From: Strigamia acuminata
Taxonomy: Eukaryota; Arthropoda; Chilopoda; Geophilomorpha; Linotaeniidae
Direction of reading: 5' to 3'
Assembly (NCBI GenBank): GCA_949358305.1
Contig: OX442314.1
Coordinates: forward strand, 25,661,060-25,725,059
Length of the DNA stretch: 64,000 bases
Part shown: in pieces, positions 23,381 to 33,547 of the stretch
How positions within the stretch are numbered: position 1 is the stretch's first letter
Layout: every line of letters starts with the position of its first letter
The notes under the pieces: generated by a model
The model's database searches: none
What the model was told of the DNA's origin: nothing
The model's input: the letters and a program-made list of their open reading frames with translations, nothing else
Program-made: the position numbers and the translations under genes

Positions 23381-25296
23381 TGCTATGACGGTTTACAATG
23401 GCTATAAATGCCTATTTTCTATCAAGAAAGCGCTGTTGCGCCAATATGATGGTATTTTTACAATATTCTGTGTAAAACTGATAAATGTCTAGAATAAAGT
23501 CATTTATGATGTTTCAAATACAAAGATGTTCGTTTATTAAGAATAAACACTAATTTCCACATGATACTAAAGTATCACGGCATAATTACGAAGATTCGTC
23601 TGCTAAAACCCGCATTTGTCAATGCTCCATATTGCCACTAGATGGCGCGATCGCAATTAGCGATAAATTCGAATACGAACTTGAAAACCTCATGATTAAA
23701 TATAAACGTATATTTAATCAAGTGAATAAATTGTGTTAAATATTAATATAAATATATATTAAGTATCTGACATTGTTAAATACAATGTAACTTCCATTTC
23801 TGCGGGACAGAATGTTTAGCGATCAATCGGTCAACCGATCAATCTGATTGGTGGAACCCATTTCCGGTCCTGGGTATCCAGTTCCGGTTGTAACAAGGAT
23901 TAGCATAATTTGCATAAATGCTCCTCCGTATCCACTTCCGGTGATACGGGATTGGAGGGATTCGTGGAACCCATGTTCCAATTGGATGACTGGATTAATC
24001 CTTAAATCCAGTCAGGTTATATAAACCCAAACAATCGGCCATTCCGCAGCTCTGTTTGATTATTTCTGTTTGGTATTGTTACTTAAGAAGTATGATTCGT
24101 TGTTCACGTAAAAAACCTTTTGGTTCTTTGTTGATTTATTCGCAAAGAACCGTTGCATGATTCTACAGAATCATGCCACCGCCGGCAATTGAAGTCGAAG
24201 TGCTGGGATTATTATGTTGCATAAATGTTACAGTCTACGGTTGCGACGCCGAAGGAGAACCCGCCGTTGTGCAATTCAGTATCCTCCGGACAGGACCAAG
24301 TTGTCTTTTTCGGTATGAACGTATTCCGTTACCACGAGTAGCATCGGTATTGTTGAGAATCGGTTCCTTCACCTGATGGTGCCAAAGCAGTCTGTTTTAC
24401 AGTAACCACGAGTAGCACCAAGTGTTTGGCAAGCTGATTCTCATGGTATTCGATGCCAAAGCAGTCGGTCTATTATTAGTACCGCGAGAGATAAAACTGC
24501 TGTGCGGAGCCGCGAGCTATCGACCCCTGTGTACGTGGTACCGTCAACCACTCGATGGACGACCGTGCTGCGACGCCGGGGACGCTTGATACCGTTCTGC
24601 ATGGCAAGGCGTATATTCTAATCGATGGCAATTGTGTGTTGCGACGGGAAGCTTAATCTTCATTTTATTTATAACAGCAAAACTTAAACTCGACAACCAG
24701 TTGGACCAAAATCAAGTCAGAAGACTTAATCTCATATTGAACTCAATATAACCGATAAGTTGACGACAACTTATTCCCGAAATATCTAAATAAGAATTCA
24801 CAACGATATGAATTAAATATAATTCATAAGTGGAATATTGATAAGTAAATGAATACATTTACTTACACCAATATCCTCCCAAAGTTGTGGCGGTGCAGAC
24901 AAAGTCAACCGCAATGCTCAGATCATTCGATTTATCGACGTGCGATAGTTTACACAGCGAACCAAGGAAACCAGCGAAGCCGTATCGGACTCCAGGACAC
25001 AGCCATCCGGCTTAAGATGACATCTATAATCAGGTCGAGCGATGGGGAAACCGCTCCCATATTCCAGACCCGTAGTGATATTATTCTAGGGCCAGTTGGC
25101 CAATTCTTTGTATAGTTTAATAGCTGATTTAACTTGCCAAATGTCGGCATTAGTCCTATGTATAATTTAGCCTTGATATTATTGTTTACCAACAATAAAC
25201 TGTCTTGTATTTATCTCGTATTGTATTCACTGTTTATTTATTGCGATCTCTTCCCGGTACCATTGTTAAATGGGAGTTGTGGTCGTCACCGTCACA
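23381..25296 (+). repeat. 5' LTR of copy 1 (about 1.9 kb)
   Basis: Starts TGCTATGACGG and ends CACCGTCACA. It matches 30896-32809 along its whole length with a few differences, for example near 25171. TATA box TATATAAA at 24018-24025 and AATAAA at 25194-25199 suggest promoter and poly(A) functions. Confidence 0.7.
23635..23648 (+). promoter_or_regulatory. Perfect CTCF-consensus site in the LTR
   Basis: CCACTAGATGGCGC fits every position of the CTCF consensus CCASYAGRKGGCRS. CTCF is a chromatin boundary protein present in many arthropods. The site recurs in the second LTR (31149-31162) and, with one change, in the solo LTR (1605-1618). Binding is inferred from the motif only. Confidence 0.5.
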
Positions 25297-25790
25297 CGTG
25301 GAGGTCCCACCGAGATTAGGTTGCAATTAAATTCGATTGAATTGCAACAGTGAATATTGGAGATAAATATTTAACTAAAAGATTTAAGTTAAAAATAGAC
25401 AGATTAAATTTTCAGTTTATATTTCCATGTGAAGAAGTTAAACTGATGAAATAGAAATACGTAGTAGATTTTCCTTCATTATTTTCGTTTGAAGATTTTA
25501 GGGATTTCAAAGACTACCACCTAATCTCACACGTGGAGGTCCCACCGAGATTAGGTTGCAATTAAATTCGATAGAATTGTAAAAGTGAATTTTGAGATAA
25601 ATATTTAACTAAAAGATTTAGTTAAAAAACAGACAAGTTTCAAACCATGTTTATTTTCTTGAGAAACACCAAAACAGTCCTTTAACTAGGAATTTCGGAA
25701 GTTATAGACCTATCACACGATCACTGAAATAGGTTGCAAATTAATTCGATCGAATTGCAAAAGCGAATCTTGAATCCGATATTAACTAAA
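25297..25790 (+). repeat. Leader tandem repeats carrying primer-binding-like sites (copy 1)
   Basis: TGGAGGTCCCACCGAGAT occurs two bases after the LTR end (25299-25316) and again at 25534-25551, each at the head of a 235-bp unit. A third, degenerate unit begins near 25716 but lacks this 18-mer. The position after the LTR and the TGG start are those of a tRNA primer-binding site; the tRNA was not identified. Confidence 0.65.
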
Positions 25791-26120
25791 AAATTTTAGT
25801 TAAAACAGACAAATAGATTTTCAGTTTATATTTTCATGTGAAAAGTTAAACTGACGAAATGGAAACGTTTAGTGAACTCTCTTTACTATTTTCGTTCGAC
25901 AATTTAAGGAATACGAAGTATTTTAAATAAGAAATCAAAAAAGTTTCGAGTGAAATAAGAATACAGATATTTTTTTCGAAGTTTGTTTTATTTCGAAAAG
26001 CTAAAAACATACAAGTTTAGAAGGCGGACTTCTTACGAATTTATCTTTCCACCTGAAAAGTTAAAACGAAGAAAACACCGCAACTATTTGGAAATATTTA
26101 CAAGAAATTAAGTTTCTTGT

Positions 26121-26359
26121 AACTGTACGTCGACACCGATAGCCAGCGACCACGCGCCATAGCAATACGCGTCGATCTCCGTATCAAACGCAGCAGGGAA
26201 GCTACTCAAACCTTCAACGCAAGGTGCGAACGAATGCTTGGAAATTATGGCGGACAACAGATAAAAGACAGCGGAGAAATGTTACAGAAGGTTCGTAGAG
26301 ATTTATTTAAGTGTCGCGAACTAATTTTTCCACTGCCATCGGTACCAAAGATAATTTAG
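26121..26359 (+). other. GC-richer coding-like island in the leader (copy 1)
   Basis: A frame of about 79 codons is open across a block with higher G+C and balanced amino-acid use, ending at the TAG at 26357-26359. It has no early ATG and no recognised domain. It could be a relic of a former exon or gene. The matching block in copy 2 lies about 7,748 bp to the right. Confidence 0.3.
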
Positions 26360-27353
26360 TTGTTGGAGAAAAACAACACACTCCATTTCGCAGAAAAGAT
26401 TTGCAAATCGAAATGAATATTACCTTTATTTGAAGGAATTAACTATTTTCACAAAAAGTACATTTTTTCCTTCGGGACAATGGAAATTAAGAAAATATAA
26501 AATGGCGGCGAATGAAGTTGCCGACCACATAGAATAGTATTTTTTACATTGAAAGTTACGAATCACGATAAACGCTTTCCCTCGGAAAAGTAAAAGGATT
26601 TCATTCAATCTTTCCTTTCGGAAATTTAACAGTGTTTTAAGTTTCCAACGATATTTGGGTCTCCCAAATTTTGAGAATTTCTAAATGAAATTTAGCTGTT
26701 TGAAAAACAACGAATATTTTTAGTAATCTAATCGGACATTTTCCCACATGATTTCTTAAAACCGGAATAACAAATCCATTTGTGGCTATGAACTTTGCCA
26801 CATGAAATATTTACGGAGCGAATATTTTTTAATTGGATTGAAGCTTTAAAATCAGATAGCTGATTTAAACGAAGAAAATAAGTTTCAAAGTAATTATTTT
26901 TCTTTCGGAAAAATCAAATAAATCACCGCTGATGAAAAGTTGTATTTTTCCATTCGAAAAAACTAAGAATTGCACAAGATTTATCTTCTATTTTGAACAT
27001 AGATTTTATTCGGAAAAGGAAAGATTCTAGATACATTATTTTTCTCTAAAAATTAAGAATTTAGTCAATTTTCCTAAAGGTTAATGGAATGTCATCATAT
27101 ATTTCGTTCGTAATTTACGTGTTAAAGTTTAATCAGAAAAACGATTGAATATGTTTTATTTGCGATAAGTAAAAGAAAGGTTCTTTAAAAATGGAATTTC
27201 GATGCAAATCCCACAGTAAAGGGAATGTTATGTGTGAGCAATTAACGAAAAGTTGGAATAACTTCATTTTATTTCATTCAAAAGTAGTTGTGAAAAATCA
27301 ATTTCAAATATTTTTCAAAGAAAAATTATTTTTATCGGAAAAAAGTAATTTAC

Positions 27354-27515
27354 ATGTCCTCGCGCGGACCGAGTAGTAAACTGCTTAATTGTGACATCGA
27401 TACTGTTATTGTGTCACGTGTTATACGGAATTCCAAACCAGTGAATTACGAATTTTGGCGCGATAGGAATAGAAGTTTGACAGTGAAAGTTCTCCAGATT
27501 TGTCTTTTCATTTGA
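27354..27515 (+). CDS. Small ORF in the leader (53 aa), unknown (copy 1)
   Basis: ATG at 27354 opens a 53-residue frame over a GC-richer island, containing DIDTVIVSRVIRN and NYEFWRDRNR. It is conserved with one silent change in copy 2 (35103-35264). The start of this island (GGACCGAGTAGTAAAC) resembles the start of the next (GGACTTAGTAGAGAAC, 28434), hinting at repeated leader modules. No family was recognised; translation is uncertain. Confidence 0.3.
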   Translation: MSSRGPSSKLLNCDIDTVIVSRVIRNSKPVNYEFWRDRNRSLTVKVLQICLFI

Positions 27516-28480
27516 AAAGTTCAAATTGAGGAAATGCTGCAGCAGATGAAGGTATTTACGACAATTGAGATTTAAATATTCTTTCATTCAAAAGATAAAA
27601 GATCTCTGCAAAAACATCTCGTTATTAGAGATAAGGGGGACGAAAATTATTAAAACGAATAATCAAAGACACGTCCTTCGTAAATATCGCAAAGGAATAA
27701 CTAATTGTGAAAACAATTGTCCGCTCAGGAAAAGTGGAATTTAGCTAGATATTTTCTTTCGAAAAATCAAAGCAATTGTCATCAAAAAAGAAAGATTTGA
27801 TGAATAATTTTTACCCAAAAGTCTAAAGGATTGTCGAATAGTTTTCTCCCGAAAAACAAGTACACATTTGTACCAATAACTTTATCGTTTAAAGTAAAAT
27901 TTCGAATATTTTCTTTTGGAAGATTAGAGAATTAGATAATTTTTCTCGCAAAACAAATTTAAAGAATTTTAACGAATTTTTATTTGTTAAAAAAATTTGT
28001 TAAAAAAGGGGGAGATGGATGGTGAAAATTTATTTTTTCACACTCGAAAAATGGAATTTAAACCCGAAAAAGTAAAGACTTGGTCAAATTATTCTTCCTA
28101 TTGGAAATGAATACACAATGTTGGGAATCGAAAATAGATTTCAATTACAAAGGAATGATTATTTGAACGATAATTGAATAAGAATAAGAAAAATTGAGAG
28201 TTTGAGAAAACTTTATTAAAGTTGTGGTTGTAACGATATCACACACTAACGGAATAATTAAAAGAAAAATATTTTTTGAAGAAAAGTTATTTAATTATTT
28301 GGATTGGTAAAAATCCCAAAGTTCAAGAAGATTGAAGTAAGTTTATTTTATTTTCATTTGAAAAATACAATATTTTACGAATGTCTTCCCGAAGGAATTT
28401 TATTTTATCGGTAAAATTGAATCTCGAAGGGAACGGACTTAGTAGAGAACTACTAAATAGATGTAACGTCCTTTATACCA

Positions 28481-28669
28481 TTGGCCGACACTAACATCCG
28501 CCAATCAGAAGTTGGGAGATCTAGGGATCCCCAGCCCCCTGCTATTAAAGGAGGACCAGATCAGATACTGATCATTCGCATCCAGACCAGACCAGAAGAC
28601 GTGTTCCAGAGTCATCTTGACCACGCCGTCCCGATTTCAGTCACGATTCGAATTTTGTGTGCCGTGTAA
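28481..28669 (+). CDS. Small ORF in the leader (62 aa), unknown (copy 1)
   Basis: A 62-codon frame 150 bp before the main ORF, in a GC-richer block with CCAATCAGAAG and GACCAGACCAG repeats. It could act as an upstream ORF on the element transcript. It is identical in copy 2 at 36231-36419. No domain is recognised. Confidence 0.3.
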   Translation: MADTNIRQSEVGRSRDPQPPAIKGGPDQILIIRIQTRPEDVFQSHLDHAVPISVTIRILCAV

Positions 28670-28820
28670 CCTGCAAAAGCTAACACGTGTCAAACAAACG
28701 CGAAGTTTAATTTTATTTTGTCAAAAGTAAAGTTTAGAAGTGTTTCTTGTTGAAAAGTGTATTATATTCGTCTTCTTTATAAATTAAAGAATTAAAATCG
28801 TCAGATTTTGAATTTTTTTT

Positions 28821-30302
28821 ATGGCTCAAAAACCATTGAATATGATCGATCCAAAAGGAAATAATAAGCAGACAAACTTAAATTTAAGTTCTGTACCACT
28901 TGGCGATCAAACAGAAAAGATTCCCGATCATTTTACTCTGTATTGTAATCGTCATGGACTGGATAAAACCAAGTTTAAAAATATAATCGAAGCTTCAGAC
29001 TATGTAAAAGCTAGGAACTGGCGAGATCGTACCCAATCTCAATCTTCACATCAAGATCCAGTACGGAATCCACAAACATACAGCCGAAACTTAGTGAATC
29101 AAGATTCTCATACTATGTTTCAAACATCCAGTAGGGGATCTAAGTTAGAAAAGTTTAAACCACCTAATTCGGTAGATAAGGGGGAAGAGAATTATAAACC
29201 TAATAATTCTCATCCAGAGAGTTCGTTAACTAACCAGTCGGTTGTTCAGAACAAATTAAAACTCGTTTACAATCGAGATCAGCTAATTTCAGTTCGATAT
29301 GCTAATCCAGCTGAAGCACAACGATATGTGGCTAGCCTTAATCTGTCGATTAACCTACCGCTATCAAAAGAATTGGGAACCGTAAACAAAAGTTTTGGGC
29401 CACCAATATCAACGCAAAGGAAAGATATTCGGACTCCAAACAAACATTTGCAGTCAAATAACGTACAACAACGTGCCCGATCGCCGATCACAAACTCATG
29501 TTTGCGGACGTATGATTTGTCTACCAAGAAGAGTCCCCAGCCAAGACAATTCTACCTAACGCCCATTTCAAATCGAAAAAAAGTCAAGCAAACTTTTCCC
29601 TTGAAAAAGTATTACCAACACGATAATGAGAATGATTTTAAACCTAAAAAAGAAAGTTTTTTGACTAACCCACGGGAGATCCGGTATCAATTCGAACAGT
29701 ATTGTAAACAATACCAGTTAAATTCAGCTGAATTTAAAAATATAAACGAAGCGCAACAATTCGTATTTCGAAATCAATACCGTAACCAACGACTAAAACC
29801 CGTCCCAGTCGTCAATCTGACGGAGATACAACAATTTGCGTCTGGAAAGCAACCCTGCAATATCCAGAATAATTCATCTCAACGAGAGGAATTAAGAACT
29901 TCAAAAAAGCGTTTTCGGTCACCAAGTCCAGCTGGTGATGAAGAAACTTCAAATACAAACCAACATGTTCAAAAACTGACTGAAAACCCAGGTTTCCAAT
30001 CATCAGTTCCACGACTTAGAGTCAAATATAGATCCCCTCGTTTGTTGCGGGATTTCACAATTCCAAATATGGGTCCTTTCCACGTATGGTTTTCCAATGA
30101 GGGTCCCATTCATGTATGGTTTTCCAGAGATGACCTAAAACAAAAAGTTGGGTCGTCACGGTCATTTACACTGCCAAGTCAGTACACTGTATGTAACTGC
30201 CCAAAGGAAAAACGTCGAAAGAAATCAGTACAGCAGGCTGAGAGATCTCGGAAATTCGCAAATATGCGAGCTCAATATTTAGCAAAGAATCATGTTGATT
30301 AA
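28821..30302 (+). CDS. Unknown 493-residue ORF of the pol-less LTR element (copy 1)
   Basis: Not recognised. The product is basic, rich in Asn, Gln, Ser and Lys, with no signal peptide or membrane segment. A motif of about 30 residues occurs three times: residues 37-66 (YCNRHGLDKTKFKNIIEA then YV), a looser copy at 150-172 (YNRDQL..NPAEAQRYV), and 289-322 (YCKQYQLNSAEFKNINEA then FV). A tandem pair GPFHVWFSN / GPIHVWFSR lies at 418-436. CNCPKEKRRKKS near 458-469 is a likely nuclear or nucleic-acid-binding tail. It is the only sizeable ORF between the LTRs, where gag would stand, so a structural RNA-binding role is possible. The FKNI..EA..YV core recalls, weakly, the RNase H1 N-terminal/viroplasmin fold; this is not a claim of homology. 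Confidence 0.7.
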   Translation: MAQKPLNMIDPKGNNKQTNLNLSSVPLGDQTEKIPDHFTLYCNRHGLDKTKFKNIIEASDYVKARNWRDRTQSQSSHQDPVRNPQTYSRNLVNQDSHTMFQTSSRGSKLEKFKPPNSVDKGEENYKPNNSHPESSLTNQSVVQNKLKLVYNRDQLISVRYANPAEAQRYVASLNLSINLPLSKELGTVNKSFGPPISTQRKDIRTPNKHLQSNNVQQRARSPITNSCLRTYDLSTKKSPQPRQFYLTPISNRKKVKQTFPLKKYYQHDNENDFKPKKESFLTNPREIRYQFEQYCKQYQLNSAEFKNINEAQQFVFRNQYRNQRLKPVPVVNLTEIQQFASGKQPCNIQNNSSQREELRTSKKRFRSPSPAGDEETSNTNQHVQKLTENPGFQSSVPRLRVKYRSPRLLRDFTIPNMGPFHVWFSNEGPIHVWFSRDDLKQKVGSSRSFTLPSQYTVCNCPKEKRRKKSVQQAERSRKFANMRAQYLAKNHVD

Positions 30303-30380
30303 CATGATATGATACACAAAGATTCCCCGATTATAGTGTAAACAGAAAATCCTCTTCTAAAAATCATGACCTCTCTTCTA

Positions 30381-30895
30381 AAGAAAAGGGGGACAAAATA
30401 TAAAGTTAAAATTAACAATTCTCGAAAAGTAATATTACAGTATTAAAAGACAACTAGTTTAAATTAAAATTAGTCAATTGTACAAAGAATACCAAGTGAC
30501 TCCGGTCATGACAATTAAGGGGGACATTTTGATTCTTAAATTGTCAACTCTTATCATCTAAAAGCTATTTATTGTATATTTATAGCGATACATCTGACTA
30601 GGCATATGAAATAAATATTTTGTGATAACACAAATGATGATTTTATGTATGACGAAAGTTTCTTCAAAAAGAAGACTTGGAAATAAATTCTGGACTTGAA
30701 TTTAGGCTATTAGAAAAGATTATTTCGGCAGAAAATCAGAACTTAGATAATTCAAGTTAGTTTATGTAAACTCAAATTCGAAATTGGAAGTCACGGTATC
30801 TCCAAGATACATCAAGTCCGAAAATAGCATTTATGCTAATTAGGAGAATAACGAAAACTCTATAAAATATTATATAGTTGTGTTATTAAGGGGGA
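30381..30895 (+). other. 3' segment with repeated polypurine tracts
   Basis: AAGGGGGA-type tracts occur at 30381-30393, about 30517-30524 and 30887-30895. The last directly precedes the LTR start TGTATGACGG, the expected place of the 3' polypurine tract. Two more lie at 27631-27640 and 28002-28013. Extra copies could act as internal plus-strand primer sites. Confidence 0.45.
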
Positions 30896-32809
30896 TGTAT
30901 GACGGTTTACAATGGCTATAAATGCCTATTTTCTATCAAGAAAGCGCTGTTGCGCCAATATGATGGTATTTTTACAATATTCTGTGTAAAACTGATAAAT
31001 GTCTAGAATAAAGTCATTTATGATGTTTCAAATACAAAGATGTTCGTTTATTAAGAATAAACACTAATTTCCACATGATACTAAAGTATCACGGCATAAT
31101 TACGAAGATTCGTCTGCTAAAACCCGCATTTGTCAATGCTCCATATTGCCACTAGATGGCGCGATCGCAATTAGCGATAAATTCGAATACGAACTTGAAA
31201 ACCTCATGATTAAATATAAACGTATATTTAATCAAGTGAATAAATTGTGTTAAATATTAATATAAATATATATTAAGTATCTGACATTGTTAAATACAAT
31301 GTAACTTCCATTTCTGCGGGACAGAATGTTTAGCGATCAATCGGTCAACCGATCAATCTGATTGGTGGAACCCATTTCCGGTCCTGGGTATCCAGTTCCG
31401 GTTGTAACAAGGATTAGCATAATTTGCATAAATGCTCCTCCGTATCCACTTCCGGTGATACGGGATTGGAGGGATTCGTGGAACCCATGTTCCAATTGGA
31501 TGACTGGATTAATCCTTAAATCCAGTCAGGTTATATAAACCCAAACAATCGGCCATTCCGCAGCTCTGTTTGATTATTTCTGTTTGGTATTGTTACTTAA
31601 GAAGTATGATTCGTTGTTCACGTAAAAAACCTTTTGGTTCTTTGTTGATTTATTCGCAAAGAACCGTTGCATGATTCTACAGAATCATGCCACCGCCGGC
31701 AATTGAAGTCGAAGTGCTGGGATTATTATGTTGCATAAATGTTACAGTCTACGGTTGCGACGCCGAAGGAGAACCCGCCGTTGTGCAATTCAGTATCCTC
31801 CGGACAGGACCAAGTTGTCTTTTTCGGTATGAACGTATTCCGTTACCACGAGTAGCATCGGTATTGTTGAGAATCGGTTCCTTCACCTGATGGTGCCAAA
31901 GCAGTCTGTTTTACAGTAACCACGAGTAGCACCAAGTGTTTGGCAAGCTGATTCTCATGGTATTCGATGCCAAAGCAGTCGGTCTATTATTAGTACCGCG
32001 AGAGATAAAACTGCTGTGCGGAGCCGCGAGCTATCGACCCCTGTGTACGTGGTACCGTCAACCACTCGATGGACGACCGTGCTGCGACGCCGGGGACGCT
32101 TGATACCGTTCTGCATGGCAAGGCGTATATTCTAATCGATGGCAATTGTGTGTTGCGACGGGAAGCTTAATCTTCATTTTATTTATAACAGAAAAACTTA
32201 AACTCGACAACCAGTTGGACCAAAATCAAGTCAGAAGACTTAATCTCATATTGAACTCAATATAACCGATAAGTTGACGACAACTTATTCCCGAAATATC
32301 TAAATAAGAATTCACAACGATATGAATTAAATATAATTCATAAGTGGAATATTGATAAGTAAATGAATACATTTACTTACACCAATATCCTCCCAAAGTT
32401 GTGGCGGTGCAGACAAAGTCAACCGCAATGCTCAGATCATTCGATTTATCGACGTGCGATAGTTTACACAGCGAACCAAGGAAACCAGCGAAGCCGTATC
32501 GGACTCCAGGACACAGCCATCCGGCTTAAGATGACATCTACAATCAGGTCGAGCGATGGGGAAACCGCTCCCATATTCCAGACCCGTAGTGATATTATTC
32601 TAGGGCCAGTTGGCCAATTCTTTGTATAGTTTAATAGCTGATTTAACTTGCCAAATGTCGGCATTAGTCCTATGTATAATTTAGCTCATCCATATTGTTT
32701 GCCAACAATAAACTGTCTTGTATTTATCTCGTATTGTATTCACTGTTTATTTATTGCGATCTCTTCCCGGTACCATTGTTAAATGGGAGTTGTGGTCGTC
32801 ACCGTCACA
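30896..32809 (+). repeat. LTR shared by the two tandem elements
   Basis: Second full LTR, starting TGTATGACGG after a polypurine tract and ending GTCACA before a primer-binding-like site. It serves as 3' LTR of copy 1 and 5' LTR of copy 2. It carries the same TATA box (31532-31539) and the perfect CTCF-like site CCACTAGATGGCGC at 31149-31162. Confidence 0.7.
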
Positions 32810-33540
32810 CGTGGAGGTCCCACCGAGATTAGGTTGCAATTAAATTCGATTGAATTGCAACAGTGAATATTGGAGATAAATATTTAACTAAAAGATTTAA
32901 GTTAAAAATAGACAGATTAAATTTTCAGTTTATATTTCCATGTGAAGAAGTTAAACTGATGAAATAGAAATACGTAGTAGATTTTCCTTCATTATTTTCG
33001 TTTGAAGATTTTAGGGATTTCAAAGACTACCACCTAATCTCACACGTGGAGGTCCCACCGAGATTAGGTTGCAATTAAATTCGATTGAATTGCAACAGTG
33101 AATATTGGAGATAAATATTTAACTAAAAGATTTAAGTTAAAAATAGACAGATTAAATTTTCAGTTTATATTTCCATGTGAAGAAGTTAAACTGATGAAAT
33201 AGAAATACGTAGTAGATTTTCCTTCATTATTTTCGTTTGAAGATTTTAGGGATTTCAAAGACTACCACCTAATCTCACACGTGGAGGTCCCACCGAGATT
33301 AGGTTGCAATTAAATTCGATAGAATTGTAAAAGTGAATTTTGAGATAAATATTTAACTAAAAGATTTAGTTAAAAAACAGACAAGTTTCAAACCATGTTT
33401 ATTTTCTTGAGAAACACCAAAACAGTCCTTTAACTAGGAATTTCGGAAGTTATAGACCTATCACACGATCACTGAAATAGGTTGCAAATTAATTCGATCG
33501 AATTGCAAAAGCGAATCTTGAATCCGATATTAACTAAAAA
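32810..33540 (+). repeat. Leader tandem repeats carrying primer-binding-like sites (copy 2, three full units)
   Basis: The 18-mer TGGAGGTCCCACCGAGAT occurs at 32812, 33047 and 33282, giving an exact 235-bp period. Copy 1 has only two. A degenerate unit without the 18-mer follows near 33464. Confidence 0.7.
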
Positions 33541-33547
33541 ATTTTAG

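Larger units (their letters stand above)
25800..28420 (+). other. Long AT-rich leader studded with TTTTC..GAAAA mini-hairpins (copy 1)
   Basis: About 25 short near-palindromes of the form TTTTC-N4-GAAAA occur in roughly 3 kb, often followed by GTTAAA or GTAAAA. Examples are near 25831, 25979, 26045, 26463, 26574, 26609, 26902, 26944, 27504, 27758, 27841, 28040 and 28355. Several have UUCG-like loops (CCTTCGGG at 26468). As RNA each could form a 4-6 bp stem. There is no long ORF. The array also starts inside the 235-bp repeats (25432, 25492). A function in packaging or translation is only a guess. Confidence 0.55.
23381..30895 (+). mobile_element. Pol-less LTR retroelement, copy 1 (5' LTR plus internal region)
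   Basis: Structure: LTR 23381-25296; primer-binding-like site from 25299; a 3.5-kb AT-rich leader with 235-bp repeats and many hairpins; one 493-codon ORF (28821-30302); a 3' segment with several AAGGGGGA tracts, the last directly before the next LTR at 30896. No protease, RT, RNase H or integrase is visible in any frame, so it resembles a large non-autonomous (LARD-like) gypsy-type derivative. The CA end, two-base gap and TGG start of its primer site match the layout of the autonomous gypsy element in this window, but the sequences differ. It sits in intron 3 of P450 gene D. Its right LTR is shared with copy 2. Confidence 0.7.

Noticed and set aside
25297-33540. 235-bp repeats as a CRISPR or satellite array
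   Set aside because: Only two to four units, no spacers, and tied to the LTR leader; best explained as retroelement leader repeats.
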